DNA of 64,000 nt from Paracoccaceae bacterium (GCA_006226775.1 SBGD01000048.1:17056-81055), one strand, 5' to 3'. Numbered from the stretch's first letter, positions 27,294-36,487 are shown. Made by a program: numbers and translations. The notes: generated from the letters alone by a model not told the origin.

Positions 27294-27725
27294 ATGGCAC
27301 CGGCGGCCCCCGCCTGCGTCCTTCATGCAAGCACCGTGGCCTTCCGGGGCCGCGGTGTTCTCATTTGCGGGCGCTCGGGCAGCGGCAAGTCGGCGCTGGC
27401 GCTTCAGTTGATGGCGCTGGGCGCCGGGCTGGTGGCCGATGACCGCACCGAGATCACCGCCCGCGACGGCGAAGCCATCGCCACCTGCCCGCCGGCCATT
27501 TCCGGCCGGATCGAGGCGCGCTTTATCGGCATCCTCGCCGCCCCGCCGCAGGGCCCGGTGCCGCTGGCGCTGGTGGTCGATCTCGACCGGAGCGAGGATC
27601 AGCGCCTGCCGCCCTTTCGCCGGCGCGAGATCGCTGGTATCCATCTCCCGTTACTTCACAATATCGCGCTGCCCCATTTTCCGGCCGCGATCCGGCAATA
27701 CCTGCTGCAGGGACGCCTGGAATAA
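27294..27725 (+). CDS. hprK: HPr kinase/phosphorylase, short C-terminal form
   Basis: A 143-residue HprK made only of the catalytic C-terminal domain, as usual in alphaproteobacteria. The Walker A loop GRSGSGKS is at residues 26-33 and is followed by LVADDRTEI, the acidic catalytic strand. It phosphorylates HPr on a serine using ATP and can reverse the reaction. The expected target is the HPr encoded two genes downstream, which retains the matching serine. Placement directly after chvG and before rapZ matches the alphaproteobacterial PTS-Ntr cluster. Confidence 0.9.
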   Translation: MAPAAPACVLHASTVAFRGRGVLICGRSGSGKSALALQLMALGAGLVADDRTEITARDGEAIATCPPAISGRIEARFIGILAAPPQGPVPLALVVDLDRSEDQRLPPFRRREIAGIHLPLLHNIALPHFPAAIRQYLLQGRLE

Positions 27726-27741
27726 GACGCAAGGACACGCC

Positions 27742-28629
27742 ATGACCGTACCCGCCCTGCCCCGCCTGGTGCTGTTGACCGGTCCCTCCGGGGCCGGACG
27801 GTCCACCGCGCTCAATGCGCTGGAAGACCTCGGCTTCGAGAGCATCGACAACCTGCCGCTGACGCTGGCGCCGCGGCTGCTGGAAAACGGGCTCAAGCGC
27901 GACATGGCGCTGGGCATCGACGTGCGCACCCGCGATTTCTCGCCCGCGGCGCTGAGCGCCCTGCTGGCCGATATCGCCACGCTGACCGGCACGGCGGCCG
28001 ATCTGCTGTTTCTCGACGCCGATCCTTCGGTGCTGGTCTCGCGCTATTCCGAGACCCGCCGCCGCCACCCGATGGCGCCCGACGGCACGCCCGAGGCCGG
28101 CATCGCGGTGGAGTTCGACCTGCTCGCGCCGGTGCGCGACCAGGCCACGGTGCTGATCGACACCTCGACCCTGTCGCCGCATGACCTGCGGGCCGAGATC
28201 CACCGCATCTTCGGCGCCATGGGCGGGCATGACCTTGCGGTCTCGGTGCAGTCGTTTTCCTACAAGCGCGGGTTGCCGCGGGCGGCGGACGTGGTCTTTG
28301 ACTGCCGCTTCCTGACCAACCCGCACTGGCAGCCCGACCTGCGGCCGCTGACCGGCCAGGACCCCCGCGTCGCGGCCCATATCGCCACCGATCCGCGCTT
28401 TGCGCCGTTCCACGAAAAAGTGCTTGATCTGCTGGTCTTCCAACTGCCCGCCGCACGCGAAGAGGGCAAGGCCCACTTCTCTGCAGCCTTCGGATGCACC
28501 GGCGGCAAGCACCGCTCCGTTGCCCTCGCGGAAAGCATTGCCCGCGGGCTTGCACAAGAAGGCTGGCGGGTGTCAATTAGGCACCGAGAGCTTGAGCGGC
28601 GCGCACTTGCGCTGCAGCCCCAGGGGTAG
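27742..28629 (+). CDS. rapZ: RNase adapter RapZ / nucleotide-binding protein YvcJ family
   Basis: A 295-residue protein with an N-terminal P-loop domain and the RapZ C-terminal RNA-binding domain. The N-terminus reads LLTGPSGAGRSTALNALEDLG; the usual Walker A lysine is Arg (R20). The DNLP motif follows, and the C-terminal part has SYKRGLPRAADVVFDCRFL, NPHW and FGCTGGKHRSV, all diagnostic. In enterobacteria RapZ links cell-wall precursor status to glmS via small RNAs; in alphaproteobacteria the role is poorly known. Located between hprK and EIIA. The start ATG is 16 bases after the hprK stop with AAGGA upstream. Confidence 0.93.
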   Translation: MTVPALPRLVLLTGPSGAGRSTALNALEDLGFESIDNLPLTLAPRLLENGLKRDMALGIDVRTRDFSPAALSALLADIATLTGTAADLLFLDADPSVLVSRYSETRRRHPMAPDGTPEAGIAVEFDLLAPVRDQATVLIDTSTLSPHDLRAEIHRIFGAMGGHDLAVSVQSFSYKRGLPRAADVVFDCRFLTNPHWQPDLRPLTGQDPRVAAHIATDPRFAPFHEKVLDLLVFQLPAAREEGKAHFSAAFGCTGGKHRSVALAESIARGLAQEGWRVSIRHRELERRALALQPQG

Positions 28630-28665
28630 TCGCACGGGGCGGCATGAAGGGGGGGACCGACAACC

Positions 28666-29067
28666 TTGATCGGCATCGTGATCGTGGCGCATGGGGGTTT
28701 GGCCAGGGAGTACCTGGCGGCGGTCGAGCATGTGGTCGGCGAACAGCCGGGGATCCTTGCCATCGCGATCGAGCCCGACCATGTGCGCGCCGACAAGCAG
28801 CTCGAGATCTGCGAGGCCGCCGACGCGGTGGACCAGGGCGGCGGGGTGGTGATCGTGACCGACATGTTCGGCGGCTCGCCCTCGAACCTGTCGCTGCGCG
28901 CCTGCCTGCCGGACAACCGCCGCATGATGTATGGCGCGAACCTGCCGATGCTGATCAAACTGGCGAAAAGCCGCGACCTGACGGTCGGAGATGCGGTTCG
29001 GCACGCGACAGAGGCCGGGCGCAAGTATATAGACAGTCAGAACATTTCATCGGACACAGATATATGA
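28666..29067 (+). CDS. PTS EIIA component, mannose/fructose type
   Basis: A 133-residue EIIA(Man)-family domain. The phosphorylated histidine is H9 in VIVAHGGLA, and the second conserved motif is VVIVTDMFGGSPSNLSLR. It accepts phosphate from HPr. No EIIB or EIIC is adjacent, so it is regulatory, as usual in alphaproteobacterial PTS-Ntr. The start appears to be TTG at 28666, with a purine-rich AGGGGGGGA upstream; the ATG at 28644 is out of frame. Its stop overlaps the HPr start by four bases (ATGA). Confidence 0.93.
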   Translation: MIGIVIVAHGGLAREYLAAVEHVVGEQPGILAIAIEPDHVRADKQLEICEAADAVDQGGGVVIVTDMFGGSPSNLSLRACLPDNRRMMYGANLPMLIKLAKSRDLTVGDAVRHATEAGRKYIDSQNISSDTDI

Positions 29068-29345
29068 ATGACAGCGTCGTCACCCGAAAGCTGAAGATCG
29101 TCAATGAAAAGGGGCTGCACGCCCGCGCCTCGGCCAAGCTGGTCGAGGTGGTCGAAGGCTTCGATGCCAGCGCCGAGGTGCTGAAGGACGGGATGAGCGC
29201 GTCGGGCGACTCGATCATGGGGCTTTTGATGTTGGCAGCGTCCAAAGGAACCACTATTGAGGTCCAGACCACGGGCCCGGAGGCCGGGCACCTGGCGGAT
29301 GCCCTCGAGGCGCTGGTGGCCGACCGGTTCGGGGAAGACTGCTAG
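29064..29345 (+). CDS. HPr family phosphocarrier protein
   Basis: A 93-residue HPr. The enzyme-I-dependent phosphorylation site is H19 in EKGLHARASAK, and the regulatory serine equivalent to Ser46 is S50 in GDSIMGLLML, the target of HprK. It transfers phosphate to EIIA. Enzyme I (probably ptsP, EI-Ntr) is not in the window. Translationally coupled to EIIA by an ATGA overlap. Confidence 0.95.
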   Translation: MNDSVVTRKLKIVNEKGLHARASAKLVEVVEGFDASAEVLKDGMSASGDSIMGLLMLAASKGTTIEVQTTGPEAGHLADALEALVADRFGEDC

Positions 29346-29388
29346 GGACAGGCTCAACGCCCTCCTGGGAAGGATGCTGGACAGGAAC

Positions 29389-30261
29389 ATGGTGGAGACC
29401 GCGCAATCCGCAGCCGGGCGCAAGCCGACGGCGGGCCCGCCGGTGCCCTATGACAAGCGCAAGCTCTCCTATGCCAATACCTTCACCAACCCCTGGAAGG
29501 CCAATACCATCCGCGCGATGGAATGGCTGACCGGCAAGCTGCCGCTTCTGCGCCTGGTGCGCCGGTTCGAGCGCGAGGGCCCGCAGCAGGGTCATGCCTT
29601 CTTCGGCCAGGCGCTGGCGCTGATGAAGATCGAGTTGCTGACCCCGCCGGAACAGATCGCCCGCATCCCGCCGAAAGGCCCGGTGATCGTCGTCGCCAAC
29701 CATCCGCACGGGCTGGTCGATGGGATGGTGCTGGCCGAACTGATCGGCCGGGTCCGGCAGGACTACCGCATCCTCACCCGCAACCTGCTGACCGGGGTCG
29801 AGGAGATCGCGGAATTCATGATCCCGGTGCCCTTCCCGCACGAGGAAGACGCCCGGATGGCCAGCCTCGAGATGCGCCAGAAGGCGATGGACCACCTGAA
29901 GGGCGGCGGGGTCATCGCGCTGTTTCCCTCGGGCGTCGTGGCGGCCTCCGAGACCATGTTCGGCAAGGCGGTCGAGGCGGTCTGGAACCCCTTCACCGCC
30001 AAGATGATCACCCGGTCGGGCGCGACGGTGGTGCCGATCCATTTCCCCGGCCAGAATTCCCGCGCCTACCAGATCGCCAACCGGATCTCGGCCACCCTGC
30101 GCCAGGGGCTGCTGATCCACGAGGTGATGCATGCCGCCAATCGCCCGCAGGCGCCGATCATCGGCACGCCGATCAGCCCCGAAGAGATCCGCGAATGGAA
30201 CGCCAAGCCGCGCGAGATGATGGACTGGCTGCGCAACCACACGCTCAGCCTCGGGGCCTGA
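29389..30261 (+). CDS. 1-acyl-sn-glycerol-3-phosphate acyltransferase-like protein
   Basis: About 290 residues of the PlsC/lysophospholipid acyltransferase superfamily. The HX4D-like active-site motif is ANHPHGLVDGM (H-x4-D) around residue 105, and a later motif ALFPSGVVAAS corresponds to the acyl-acceptor EGTR-like block. It probably acylates a lysolipid at the inner membrane. Two in-frame ATGs, 29374 and 29389, are possible; neither has an ideal ribosome-binding site, and the second is used here because GGA lies seven bases upstream. It follows the PTS genes by 43 bases and may share their transcript. It ends at a twin palindrome shared with the convergent dehydrogenase. Confidence 0.82.
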   Translation: MVETAQSAAGRKPTAGPPVPYDKRKLSYANTFTNPWKANTIRAMEWLTGKLPLLRLVRRFEREGPQQGHAFFGQALALMKIELLTPPEQIARIPPKGPVIVVANHPHGLVDGMVLAELIGRVRQDYRILTRNLLTGVEEIAEFMIPVPFPHEEDARMASLEMRQKAMDHLKGGGVIALFPSGVVAASETMFGKAVEAVWNPFTAKMITRSGATVVPIHFPGQNSRAYQIANRISATLRQGLLIHEVMHAANRPQAPIIGTPISPEEIREWNAKPREMMDWLRNHTLSLGA

Positions 30262-30266
30262 GCGGG

Positions 30267-30308
30267 AAATTCCGTCAACGGAATTTGCAAATTTCCTTGA
30301 GGAAATTT
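30267..30308. repeat. Twin palindrome at a convergent junction (family B, copy 2)
   Basis: Two perfect palindromes with 9-bp arms and 2-base loops: 30267-30275/30278-30286 around CA (arm AAATTCCGT), and 30289-30297/30300-30308 around TG (arm AAATTTCCT). An outer pair CTGAGCGG/CCGCTCAG (from about 30258 to 30319) could close both into a three-way junction. It lies between the convergent acyltransferase and 3-hydroxybutyryl-CoA dehydrogenase genes, five to eight bases from each stop. Confidence 0.78.
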
Positions 30309-30316
30309 CGCCCCGC

Positions 30317-31192
30317 TCAGCGGGTCGGCACCGGCTCGTCGCCGCGATAGTCATAGAACCCGCGTTGCGTCTTGCGCCCCAGCCAGCCGGCCTCGACATA
30401 TTTCGTCAGCAGCGGACAGGGCCGGTACTTGGTATCCGCCAGACCGTCGTGCAGCACGTTCATGATCGCCAGGCAGGTGTCCAGCCCGATGAAATCCGCC
30501 AGCTCCAGCGGCCCCATCGGATGGTTCGTCCCCAGCTTCATCGCCCGGTCGATCGAGGTCACGTTGCCGACCCCTTCATAGAGCGTGTAGACCGCCTCGT
30601 TGATCATCGGCATCAGGATGCGGTTGACGATGAAGGCGGGGAAATCCTCGGCCGAGGCCGCGGTCTTGCCCAGCCGGTCGACCACGCCCAGGCAGGTGTC
30701 GAAGGTGTCCTTGTCGGTGGCGATGCCGCGAATCAATTCGACCAGCTGCATCACCGGCACCGGGTTCATGAAGTGAAACCCCATGAACTTCTCGGGCCGG
30801 TCGGTGCGGCTGGCCAGCCGGGTGATCGAGATCGACGAGGTATTGGTGGTCAGGATCGTCTCGGGCTTGAGATGCGGCAGCAGCCCGTCGAAGATCTTCT
30901 GCTTGACCTCCTCGCGTTCGGTCGCGGCCTCGATCACCAGGTCGGTCTGCGCCACCTCGGGGGTGTCCATGGTGATCGAGATCCGGCCCATCGCCGTGGC
31001 CTTGTCCTCGGCCGAGATCAGCCCGCGGCCCACCTGCCGCTCCATGTTCTTGTCGATCCGGGCGACGGCTGCCTGCAGCGCCTCTTCCGAGATGTCCGTC
31101 ATCACCACGTCATAGCCCGCAACGGCCATCACATGGGCAATCCCGTTGCCCATCTGGCCCGCGCCGATCACGCCGATCGAATGAATGTCCAT
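30317..31192 (-). CDS. 3-hydroxybutyryl-CoA dehydrogenase
   Basis: A 291-residue NAD(P)-dependent dehydrogenase interconverting acetoacetyl-CoA and 3-hydroxybutyryl-CoA. The N-terminal Rossmann motif is GVIGAGQMGNGIA; catalytic-region motifs are TNTSSISIT, FHFMNPVPVM (active His) and EDFPAFIVNRI (with the C-terminal domain's NEA segment), then GTNHPMGPLELADFIGLD. The monofunctional length matches the butyrate/PHB-cycle enzyme rather than FadJ-type fusions. The start ATG giving MDIHSIGVIG is clear. It lies near etfA/etfB, consistent with acyl-CoA oxidation. Confidence 0.93.
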   Translation of the reverse strand: MDIHSIGVIGAGQMGNGIAHVMAVAGYDVVMTDISEEALQAAVARIDKNMERQVGRGLISAEDKATAMGRISITMDTPEVAQTDLVIEAATEREEVKQKIFDGLLPHLKPETILTTNTSSISITRLASRTDRPEKFMGFHFMNPVPVMQLVELIRGIATDKDTFDTCLGVVDRLGKTAASAEDFPAFIVNRILMPMINEAVYTLYEGVGNVTSIDRAMKLGTNHPMGPLELADFIGLDTCLAIMNVLHDGLADTKYRPCPLLTKYVEAGWLGRKTQRGFYDYRGDEPVPTR

Positions 31193-31348
31193 GCCCGCCC
31201 CTTCATCTGTCTCGCCCGACAATAGGCAGTATCCAAGGCCAAGGGCAAGGGCAGGCAAAAGCCCGCGAACCGCTAAACTTCGCGCCAAATCCGCCGTTTA
31301 GGCTTTTGGAAATCGAATCGGCGCAAAAAGGGTGCGGGTGAGAAAATT

Positions 31349-32191
31349 ATGGTGGGTGAGATGACCTATGAACTTCCCGGGGGCCCGGCCCCCGAGTACT
31401 ACCCTTGTCGCTATGGCACCTCGCGTCTGGTGTTTCGCGGCCCGCGCCGCCGGCTCGAGGGGGAATATGTCGCGGTATTCGGCAGCACCGAAACCTACGG
31501 CAAATTCATCGAGACGCCCTATCCGGCGCTGACCGAAGAGGCGCTGGGCCTGCCTTGCGTGAACTTCGGCTGCGTCAATGCCGGGGTCGATGCTTATGTC
31601 AATGACACGGCATTGCTCGAGGCCGCGGGCAATGCTCGCGCCACGGTGGTGCAGATCATGGGCGCGCAGAACATGTCGAACCGGCTCTATTCGGTGCATC
31701 CGCGCCGCAACGACCGTTTCGTCAATGCCTCGGCCATGCTCAAGGCGATCTATCGCGAGGTGGATTTCACCGAATTCCACTTCACCCGCCACCTGCTGAG
31801 CGAGCTCGAGAAGATCAGCGCCGAGCGCTTCCGCATGGTGCGCGAGGAGTTGCAGGCTGCCTGGACGGCGCGCATGACCATGCTGCTCGGCCGGATCAAG
31901 AGCCCGGTGGTGCTTCTGTGGTTTGCCGCGCGCCAGCCGACGGATGACGTGGACAGCTGGGCCGACCCGCTGTTCGTGACGCGCGAGATGGTCGATGCGC
32001 TGCGCGACAGGGTCGCCGGGGTGGTCGAGGTCTCGGCCAGCGAAACCGCCGTCCGCCAGGGCACCGAAGGCATGCTCTACAGCCCGATGGAGGAGGCCGC
32101 CGCGCGCGAATTGATGGGCCCCGCGGCGCATCGCGAGGCCGCCGCGGCGCTGGGCTCCGCGCTCTCCGGCCTGCTGCATCTGCGCCACTGA
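31349..32191 (+). CDS. DUF6473 family protein
   Basis: A 280-residue cytosolic protein of unknown function; I recognise the N-terminal [18 protein letters not shown] as DUF6473. The next segment, [21 protein letters not shown] then [16 protein letters not shown], resembles the first strand-loop of SGNH/GDSL-type hydrolases (a GST and GxN arrangement), but a full catalytic triad was not established. The start at 31349 places [10 protein letters not shown] before the motif. It sits between 3-hydroxybutyryl-CoA dehydrogenase (divergent) and etfA (convergent). The 156-base upstream gap includes a modest AT-rich stretch for a promoter. Confidence 0.8.
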   Translation: MVGEMTYELPGGPAPEYYPCRYGTSRLVFRGPRRRLEGEYVAVFGSTETYGKFIETPYPALTEEALGLPCVNFGCVNAGVDAYVNDTALLEAAGNARATVVQIMGAQNMSNRLYSVHPRRNDRFVNASAMLKAIYREVDFTEFHFTRHLLSELEKISAERFRMVREELQAAWTARMTMLLGRIKSPVVLLWFAARQPTDDVDSWADPLFVTREMVDALRDRVAGVVEVSASETAVRQGTEGMLYSPMEEAAARELMGPAAHREAAAALGSALSGLLHLRH

Positions 32192-32199
32192 AAAGCAGG

Positions 32200-32226
32200 A
32201 AGGCCCGCCATGTCCCGGCGGGCCTT
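32200..32226 (+). terminator. Intrinsic terminator after DUF6473 gene
   Basis: A 10-bp perfect stem (AAGGCCCGCC 32200-32209 with GGCGGGCCTT 32217-32226) and 7-base loop, starting nine bases after the stop. The T-tract is short (TT then CGATCTG). Confidence 0.75.
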
Positions 32227-32241
32227 CGATCTGTCCGTCAC

Positions 32242-32284
32242 CCGATCTGTCAACAGATCGGTGCCGATCCATTGATGGATCGGC
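32242..32284. repeat. Twin palindrome at a convergent junction (family B, copy 3)
   Basis: Palindromes CCGATCTGT/ACAGATCGG around CA (32242-32261) and GCCGATCCAT/ATGGATCGGC around TG (32263-32284). The arms are almost identical to the element at 3268-3313, with CA/TG loops in place of CG/CG. It lies between DUF6473 and etfA, immediately after an ordinary terminator hairpin, so it is not needed merely to end the DUF6473 transcript. Confidence 0.8.
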
Positions 32285-32290
32285 GCGCGC

Positions 32291-33217
32291 TCACAGCTTT
32301 TCGGTCAGTTCCGGCACCGCGGTGAAGAGATCCGCGACCAGGCCGAAATCGGCGACCTGGAAGATCGGCGCTTCCTCGTCCTTGTTGATCGCGACGATGA
32401 TCTTGGAGTCCTTCATCCCCGCAAGGTGTTGAATCGCCCCGGAAATCCCGACTGCGACATAGAGGTCCGGCGCCACGACCTTGCCGGTCTGGCCGACCTG
32501 CCAGTCGTTGGGCGCAAAGCCCGAATCCACCGCCGCGCGCGAGGCGCCGACCGCGGCGCCCAGCTTGTCGGCCAGTTTCTCGATCAGCGCGAAATCCTCT
32601 TCCGAGCCGACGCCGCGCCCGCCCGAGACCACCACCTTGGCCGAGGTCAGCTCCGGCCGGTCGCTCTCGGCCAGCTTGTCCTCGATCCATTCCGAGAGCC
32701 CGGGGTTTTCCACCGCGCCCACGGTATCGATCGGCGCCGCGGCCTGTTCGCCCGCCGCCTCGAAGGTCGAGGTGCGGATCGAGACCACCTTTTTCGCGTC
32801 GCCGGATTTCACCGTCTGCAGCGCGTTGCCGGCATAGATCGGACGCTCGAAGGTATCGGCATCGATGACGCCCGAAACATCCGAAATCACCATCACGTCA
32901 AGAAGCGCCGCCACCCGGGGCAGCACGTTTTTCGCATCGGTCGTGGCCGGGGCAACGATATGTTCATAATCGCCTGCCAGGCTGACGATCAGCGCGGCGG
33001 TGGATTCCGCCAGACGGTGCCCCAGAGAGGCATCCTCGGCCACCAATACGCGCGCCACACCCGCGATCTTCGCGGCCTCTTCGCCTGCGGCGGCGGCATG
33101 TCCACCAGCGCAGAGCACCGTCACTTCGCCCAACGATGTGACCGCGTTCACCGTCTTGGCGGTGGCGTCGAGGCTCAGTTCGCCGTCATTGACTTCGGCA
33201 AGAAGGAGTACAGCCAT
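32291..33217 (-). CDS. etfA: Electron transfer flavoprotein subunit alpha
   Basis: A 308-residue FAD-binding ETF subunit. The C-terminal FAD domain shows [55 protein letters not shown] and [18 protein letters not shown]. With EtfB it carries electrons from acyl-CoA and other dehydrogenases to ETF:quinone oxidoreductase. The start ATG directly follows the etfB stop (no gap), a coupled operon. Confidence 0.97.
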   Translation of the reverse strand: MAVLLLAEVNDGELSLDATAKTVNAVTSLGEVTVLCAGGHAAAAGEEAAKIAGVARVLVAEDASLGHRLAESTAALIVSLAGDYEHIVAPATTDAKNVLPRVAALLDVMVISDVSGVIDADTFERPIYAGNALQTVKSGDAKKVVSIRTSTFEAAGEQAAAPIDTVGAVENPGLSEWIEDKLAESDRPELTSAKVVVSGGRGVGSEEDFALIEKLADKLGAAVGASRAAVDSGFAPNDWQVGQTGKVVAPDLYVAVGISGAIQHLAGMKDSKIIVAINKDEEAPIFQVADFGLVADLFTAVPELTEKL

Positions 33218-33976
33218 TCAAACAGCCCCCGCAGCTTTGAGTTTCTCGATCAGCTCGTCGACCGATCCGACGATCTCGCCCGCTTCACGCGCGGCGGGTT
33301 CCACGGTCTTGACGATTTCCAGCCGCGGCGTGACATCCACGCCGTAATCGGCCGGCGTCTTTTCGTCGAGCGGCTTCTTCTTGGCCTTCATGATATTGGG
33401 CAGCGAGGCATAGCGCGGTTCATTGAGCCGCAGATCCACGGTCACGACCGCGGGCATCTTGACGCTGATCGTCTGCAAGCCGCCATCGACCTCGCGGGTG
33501 ACTTTTGCACTGTCGCCGTCGATCTCCACCTCGGAGGCAAAGGTCGCCTGGGACCAGCCCAGAAGCGCCGCCAGCATCTGGCCGGTGGCATTCATGTCGT
33601 TGTCGATCGCCTGCTTGCCGCAGAGCACGAGACCGGGCTGCTCCTCATCCACGATCCCCTTGAGGATCTTGGCGACGGAAAGCGGCTCGATATCGTTGTG
33701 CACGTCATCGGCGGCCACCACGAGGATCGCCCGGTCGGCGCCCATCGCCAGCGCGGTGCGCAGCGTCTCCTGCGCCTGCTTGACGCCGATGGAGACGGCC
33801 ACGATTTCCTCGGCCTTGCCCGCTTCCTTGAGCCGGATCGCCTCCTCGACGGCGATCTCGTCGAAGGGGTTCATCGACATCTTGACGTTGGCCAGATCGA
33901 CACCGCTGCCGTCCGCCTTGACGCGGACCTTCACGTTGTAGTCGATCACGCGTTTGACGGGTACAAGGACCTTCAT
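33218..33976 (-). CDS. etfB: Electron transfer flavoprotein subunit beta
   Basis: A 252-residue ETF beta chain, beginning [23 protein letters not shown]-binding and signature segments are [44 protein letters not shown] and the C-terminal [15 protein letters not shown]. First gene of the etfBA operon; the promoter should lie in the 158-base gap after hemC's end. Confidence 0.97.
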   Translation of the reverse strand: MKVLVPVKRVIDYNVKVRVKADGSGVDLANVKMSMNPFDEIAVEEAIRLKEAGKAEEIVAVSIGVKQAQETLRTALAMGADRAILVVAADDVHNDIEPLSVAKILKGIVDEEQPGLVLCGKQAIDNDMNATGQMLAALLGWSQATFASEVEIDGDSAKVTREVDGGLQTISVKMPAVVTVDLRLNEPRYASLPNIMKAKKKPLDEKTPADYGVDVTPRLEIVKTVEPAAREAGEIVGSVDELIEKLKAAGAV

Positions 33977-34134
33977 CTGCGTAACACTCCCATGGTTTTC
34001 GCCACCCGCATGGGCCGCGACTCTGAAATCATGTTTCCGCAGCGTTGATAAAGGCTCACATGCGGGGGCGACAGGTCAAAATCGTCGCGTGAGCGCTAAA
34101 GGACGCCGCGTTTTGCCGAAAGCCCGCGCCAATC

Positions 34135-35097
34135 TCAGGTCTTGAAGCTGAAAAACCCCGGTCCGGCCTGCGCCAGAAGCCGTTTGCCCATCTCGTGGCC
34201 CAACCGCGCGCCATCCTCGATCGGCGCGCGGCCGGCGTCGGCCAGAACCTCCGAGCCGTCGGGCCGCAGGATCTCGCCTTGCAGGTAAACCTCGCCGCCC
34301 TCCAGCAGCGCCAGCCCGGCAATCGGCGTTTCGCAGCTGCCGTCAAGTGCCGCCAGGAAGGCCCGCTCGGCCGCCAGCCGCTGGCCCGTCACCCGGTCGT
34401 GCAGCGGCTCGAGCAGGGCCGCGGTGGCGGTATCGCCCTCGCGCCGCTCGACGCCGATGGCGCCCTGGGCGATCGCGGGCAGCATGTCCTCGGTCGCGAT
34501 CGGATGCGCCGGAACCTCGTCCAGCATCCGCAGACGGGTCAGCCCGGCCATCGCCAGAAAGGTGCAGGAGGCCACGCCATCGGCCAGTTTCTTCAGCCGG
34601 GTCTGCACGTTGCCGCGAAACTGCACCACCTCCAGATCGGGCCGCCGGCTCAGCAATTGCGCCCGGCGGCGCAGCGAGGAGGTGCCGACCACCGCGCCCG
34701 CGGGCAGATCGGCAATCCCCGACAGCACCGGAGAGATGAAACTGTCGCGCACGTCCTCGCGCGGCAGGTAGCAGTCGAGCACCAGCCCGGCGGGCTGCAC
34801 CACCGGCATGTCCTTCATCGAATGCACCGCGATGTCGATCTCGCCGGCAATCAGCGCATCCTCGACCTCCTTGGTGAACAGCCCCTTGCCGCCCAGCGCC
34901 TTGAGCGGCGTGTCGCTGGCAATCAGCGCCCGGTTGTCGCCGGTGGTGGTGATCGGCACGATCTCGAAGGCCGCCTGCGGCAGGTCGAAGGCCGCGGCAA
35001 TCCGGTCACGGGTTTCATGGGCCTGCGCCAGCGCCAGCAGCGAGCCACGGGTGCCGATCTTCAGCGGTGCGTCGGGGGAGGGAAGCTGATGTGTCAT
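34135..35097 (-). CDS. hemC: Hydroxymethylbilane synthase (porphobilinogen deaminase)
   Basis: A 320-residue cytosolic enzyme condensing four porphobilinogens into hydroxymethylbilane. Landmarks are IGTRGSLLALAQA, KGLFTKEVEDALI, IAVHSMKDMP, the arginine-rich GTSSLRRRAQLL and GNVQTRLKKLADG, and a cofactor-cysteine region ALDGSCETPIAGLA. Divergent from hemE with a 97-base gap, so the two haem steps probably share a control region; a TTGACA hexamer is at 35142-35147. Confidence 0.97.
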   Translation of the reverse strand: MTHQLPSPDAPLKIGTRGSLLALAQAHETRDRIAAAFDLPQAAFEIVPITTTGDNRALIASDTPLKALGGKGLFTKEVEDALIAGEIDIAVHSMKDMPVVQPAGLVLDCYLPREDVRDSFISPVLSGIADLPAGAVVGTSSLRRRAQLLSRRPDLEVVQFRGNVQTRLKKLADGVASCTFLAMAGLTRLRMLDEVPAHPIATEDMLPAIAQGAIGVERREGDTATAALLEPLHDRVTGQRLAAERAFLAALDGSCETPIAGLALLEGGEVYLQGEILRPDGSEVLADAGRAPIEDGARLGHEMGKRLLAQAGPGFFSFKT

Positions 35098-35194
35098 GGC
35101 GATTGTCTAGCCCCGCCCCCGCGGGGTGACAAGCGCCCGCCTTGACATCGCCGCCCAAGCGTCCGACCAACCGGCAAACCAAAGGGAGACCGGC

Positions 35195-36223
35195 ATGACC
35201 AAGACCATTCTGCGCGCGCTGGCGGGCGAGACCCTGCCCACCCCGCCGATCTGGATGATGCGACAGGCGGGCCGCTACCTGCCGGAGTATCGCGCCACCC
35301 GGGCGCAGGCCGGCGATTTCCTGTCGCTGTGCTACAATCCCGAACTTGCCGCCGAGGTCACGCTGCAGCCGATCCGCCGCTATGGCTTCGACGCGGCGAT
35401 CCTCTTTGCCGACATCCTGCTGGTGCCCCAGGCGCTGGGCGCGGACCTGTGGTTCGTCACCGGCGAGGGCCCGCGGCTGTCCACCATCACCACCCAGCGC
35501 GACTTCGACGCACTGAAACCGGCCGATGCGATCGACGAAACCGTCGGCTCGGTCTACGAGACCGTCCGCATCCTGGCGCGCGAACTGCCCTCCGAGACCA
35601 CGCTGATCGGCTTTGCCGGCGCGCCCTGGACCGTGGCGACCTACATGATCGCCGGGCGCGGCACGCCCGACCAGGGCCCGGCCCATGCGCTCAAGAACGA
35701 AAACCGCGCGCTCTTCGAGGCGCTGCTGGAGCGGATCGAGCAGGCGACGATCCTCTACCTCTCGGCGCAGATCGAGGCCGGGGCCGAGGTGGTCAAGCTC
35801 TTCGACAGCTGGGCAGGCTCGCTTACGGGCGAGGATTTCAACGCATATGCGCTGGCCCCGACCCAGCGCATCATCGCCGCACTGAAGGCAAGGCACCCCG
35901 ACATTCCGATCATCGCCTTCCCGCGTGAGGCGGGGGAGAAATACGTCGGCTTCCACAAAGCCACCGGCGCCGATTGCGTGGCGCTGGACAATTCCGTCGA
36001 TGCCAAATGGGCGGCCGAGCACATCCAGACCGGCGGCTGCGTGCAGGGCAACCTTGCGTCGCGTCACATGGTGACCGGCGGCCAGGCGCTGGTCGACGAA
36101 ACCCGCGCCATTGTCGAGGCCTTCCGGCACGGGCCGCATATCTTCAACCTCGGTCACGGCATTACCCCGGACGCCGATCCCGCCAATGTGCAACTGATGA
36201 TCGACACCGTGCGCGGCGCCTGA
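35195..36223 (+). CDS. hemE: Uroporphyrinogen decarboxylase
   Basis: A 342-residue enzyme that decarboxylates uroporphyrinogen III to coproporphyrinogen III. Signatures are [31 protein letters not shown] (catalytic Asp), [20 protein letters not shown] and [12 protein letters not shown]. The start ATG has AAGGGAG upstream. Divergent from hemC. Confidence 0.97.
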   Translation: MTKTILRALAGETLPTPPIWMMRQAGRYLPEYRATRAQAGDFLSLCYNPELAAEVTLQPIRRYGFDAAILFADILLVPQALGADLWFVTGEGPRLSTITTQRDFDALKPADAIDETVGSVYETVRILARELPSETTLIGFAGAPWTVATYMIAGRGTPDQGPAHALKNENRALFEALLERIEQATILYLSAQIEAGAEVVKLFDSWAGSLTGEDFNAYALAPTQRIIAALKARHPDIPIIAFPREAGEKYVGFHKATGADCVALDNSVDAKWAAEHIQTGGCVQGNLASRHMVTGGQALVDETRAIVEAFRHGPHIFNLGHGITPDADPANVQLMIDTVRGA

Positions 36224-36226
36224 AAA

Positions 36227-36326
36227 GGGGGCCAGCCCCCTCGACCTTCGGTCTCACCCCCGGAGTTTTCCCGGCAAGATGAAGCTGAAGACTCTCCCGT
36301 GCTTCATCTTGCCGAATAAACTCTCC
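36227..36326. repeat. 3'-end repeat element, family C copy 2
   Basis: Begins four bases after the hemE stop with a GGGGGC/GCCCCC hairpin (36227-36232 and 36235-36240), then CACCCCCGGAGTTTT, then arms ...GGCAAGATGAAG (36262-36284) and CTTCATCTTGCC... (36302-36326). Same architecture as 10348-10434. It probably terminates hemE. Confidence 0.78.
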
Positions 36327-36487
36327 CCGAAGGGTCGCTTTGTCGCGGGTCCTGCCCTTGGCCCGGTGGGGCGCTGGTCGGTCGCGACGTGGCGGCACCG
36401 ATGCCATGCGGCGCGCGGCCTCAATTTGCACGTTACATTCCGAAACGCCGGGTTTAGCTTGGCCTTTTGGCGACAAGGGAGCGGTCG

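Noticed and set aside
35098..36487. hemE neighbourhood as the chromosome origin
   Set aside because: In some alphaproteobacteria oriC lies beside hemE, but here the gaps on both sides are short and contain no DnaA box or AT-rich unwinding region. The 41056-41746 region is a better, still weak, candidate.
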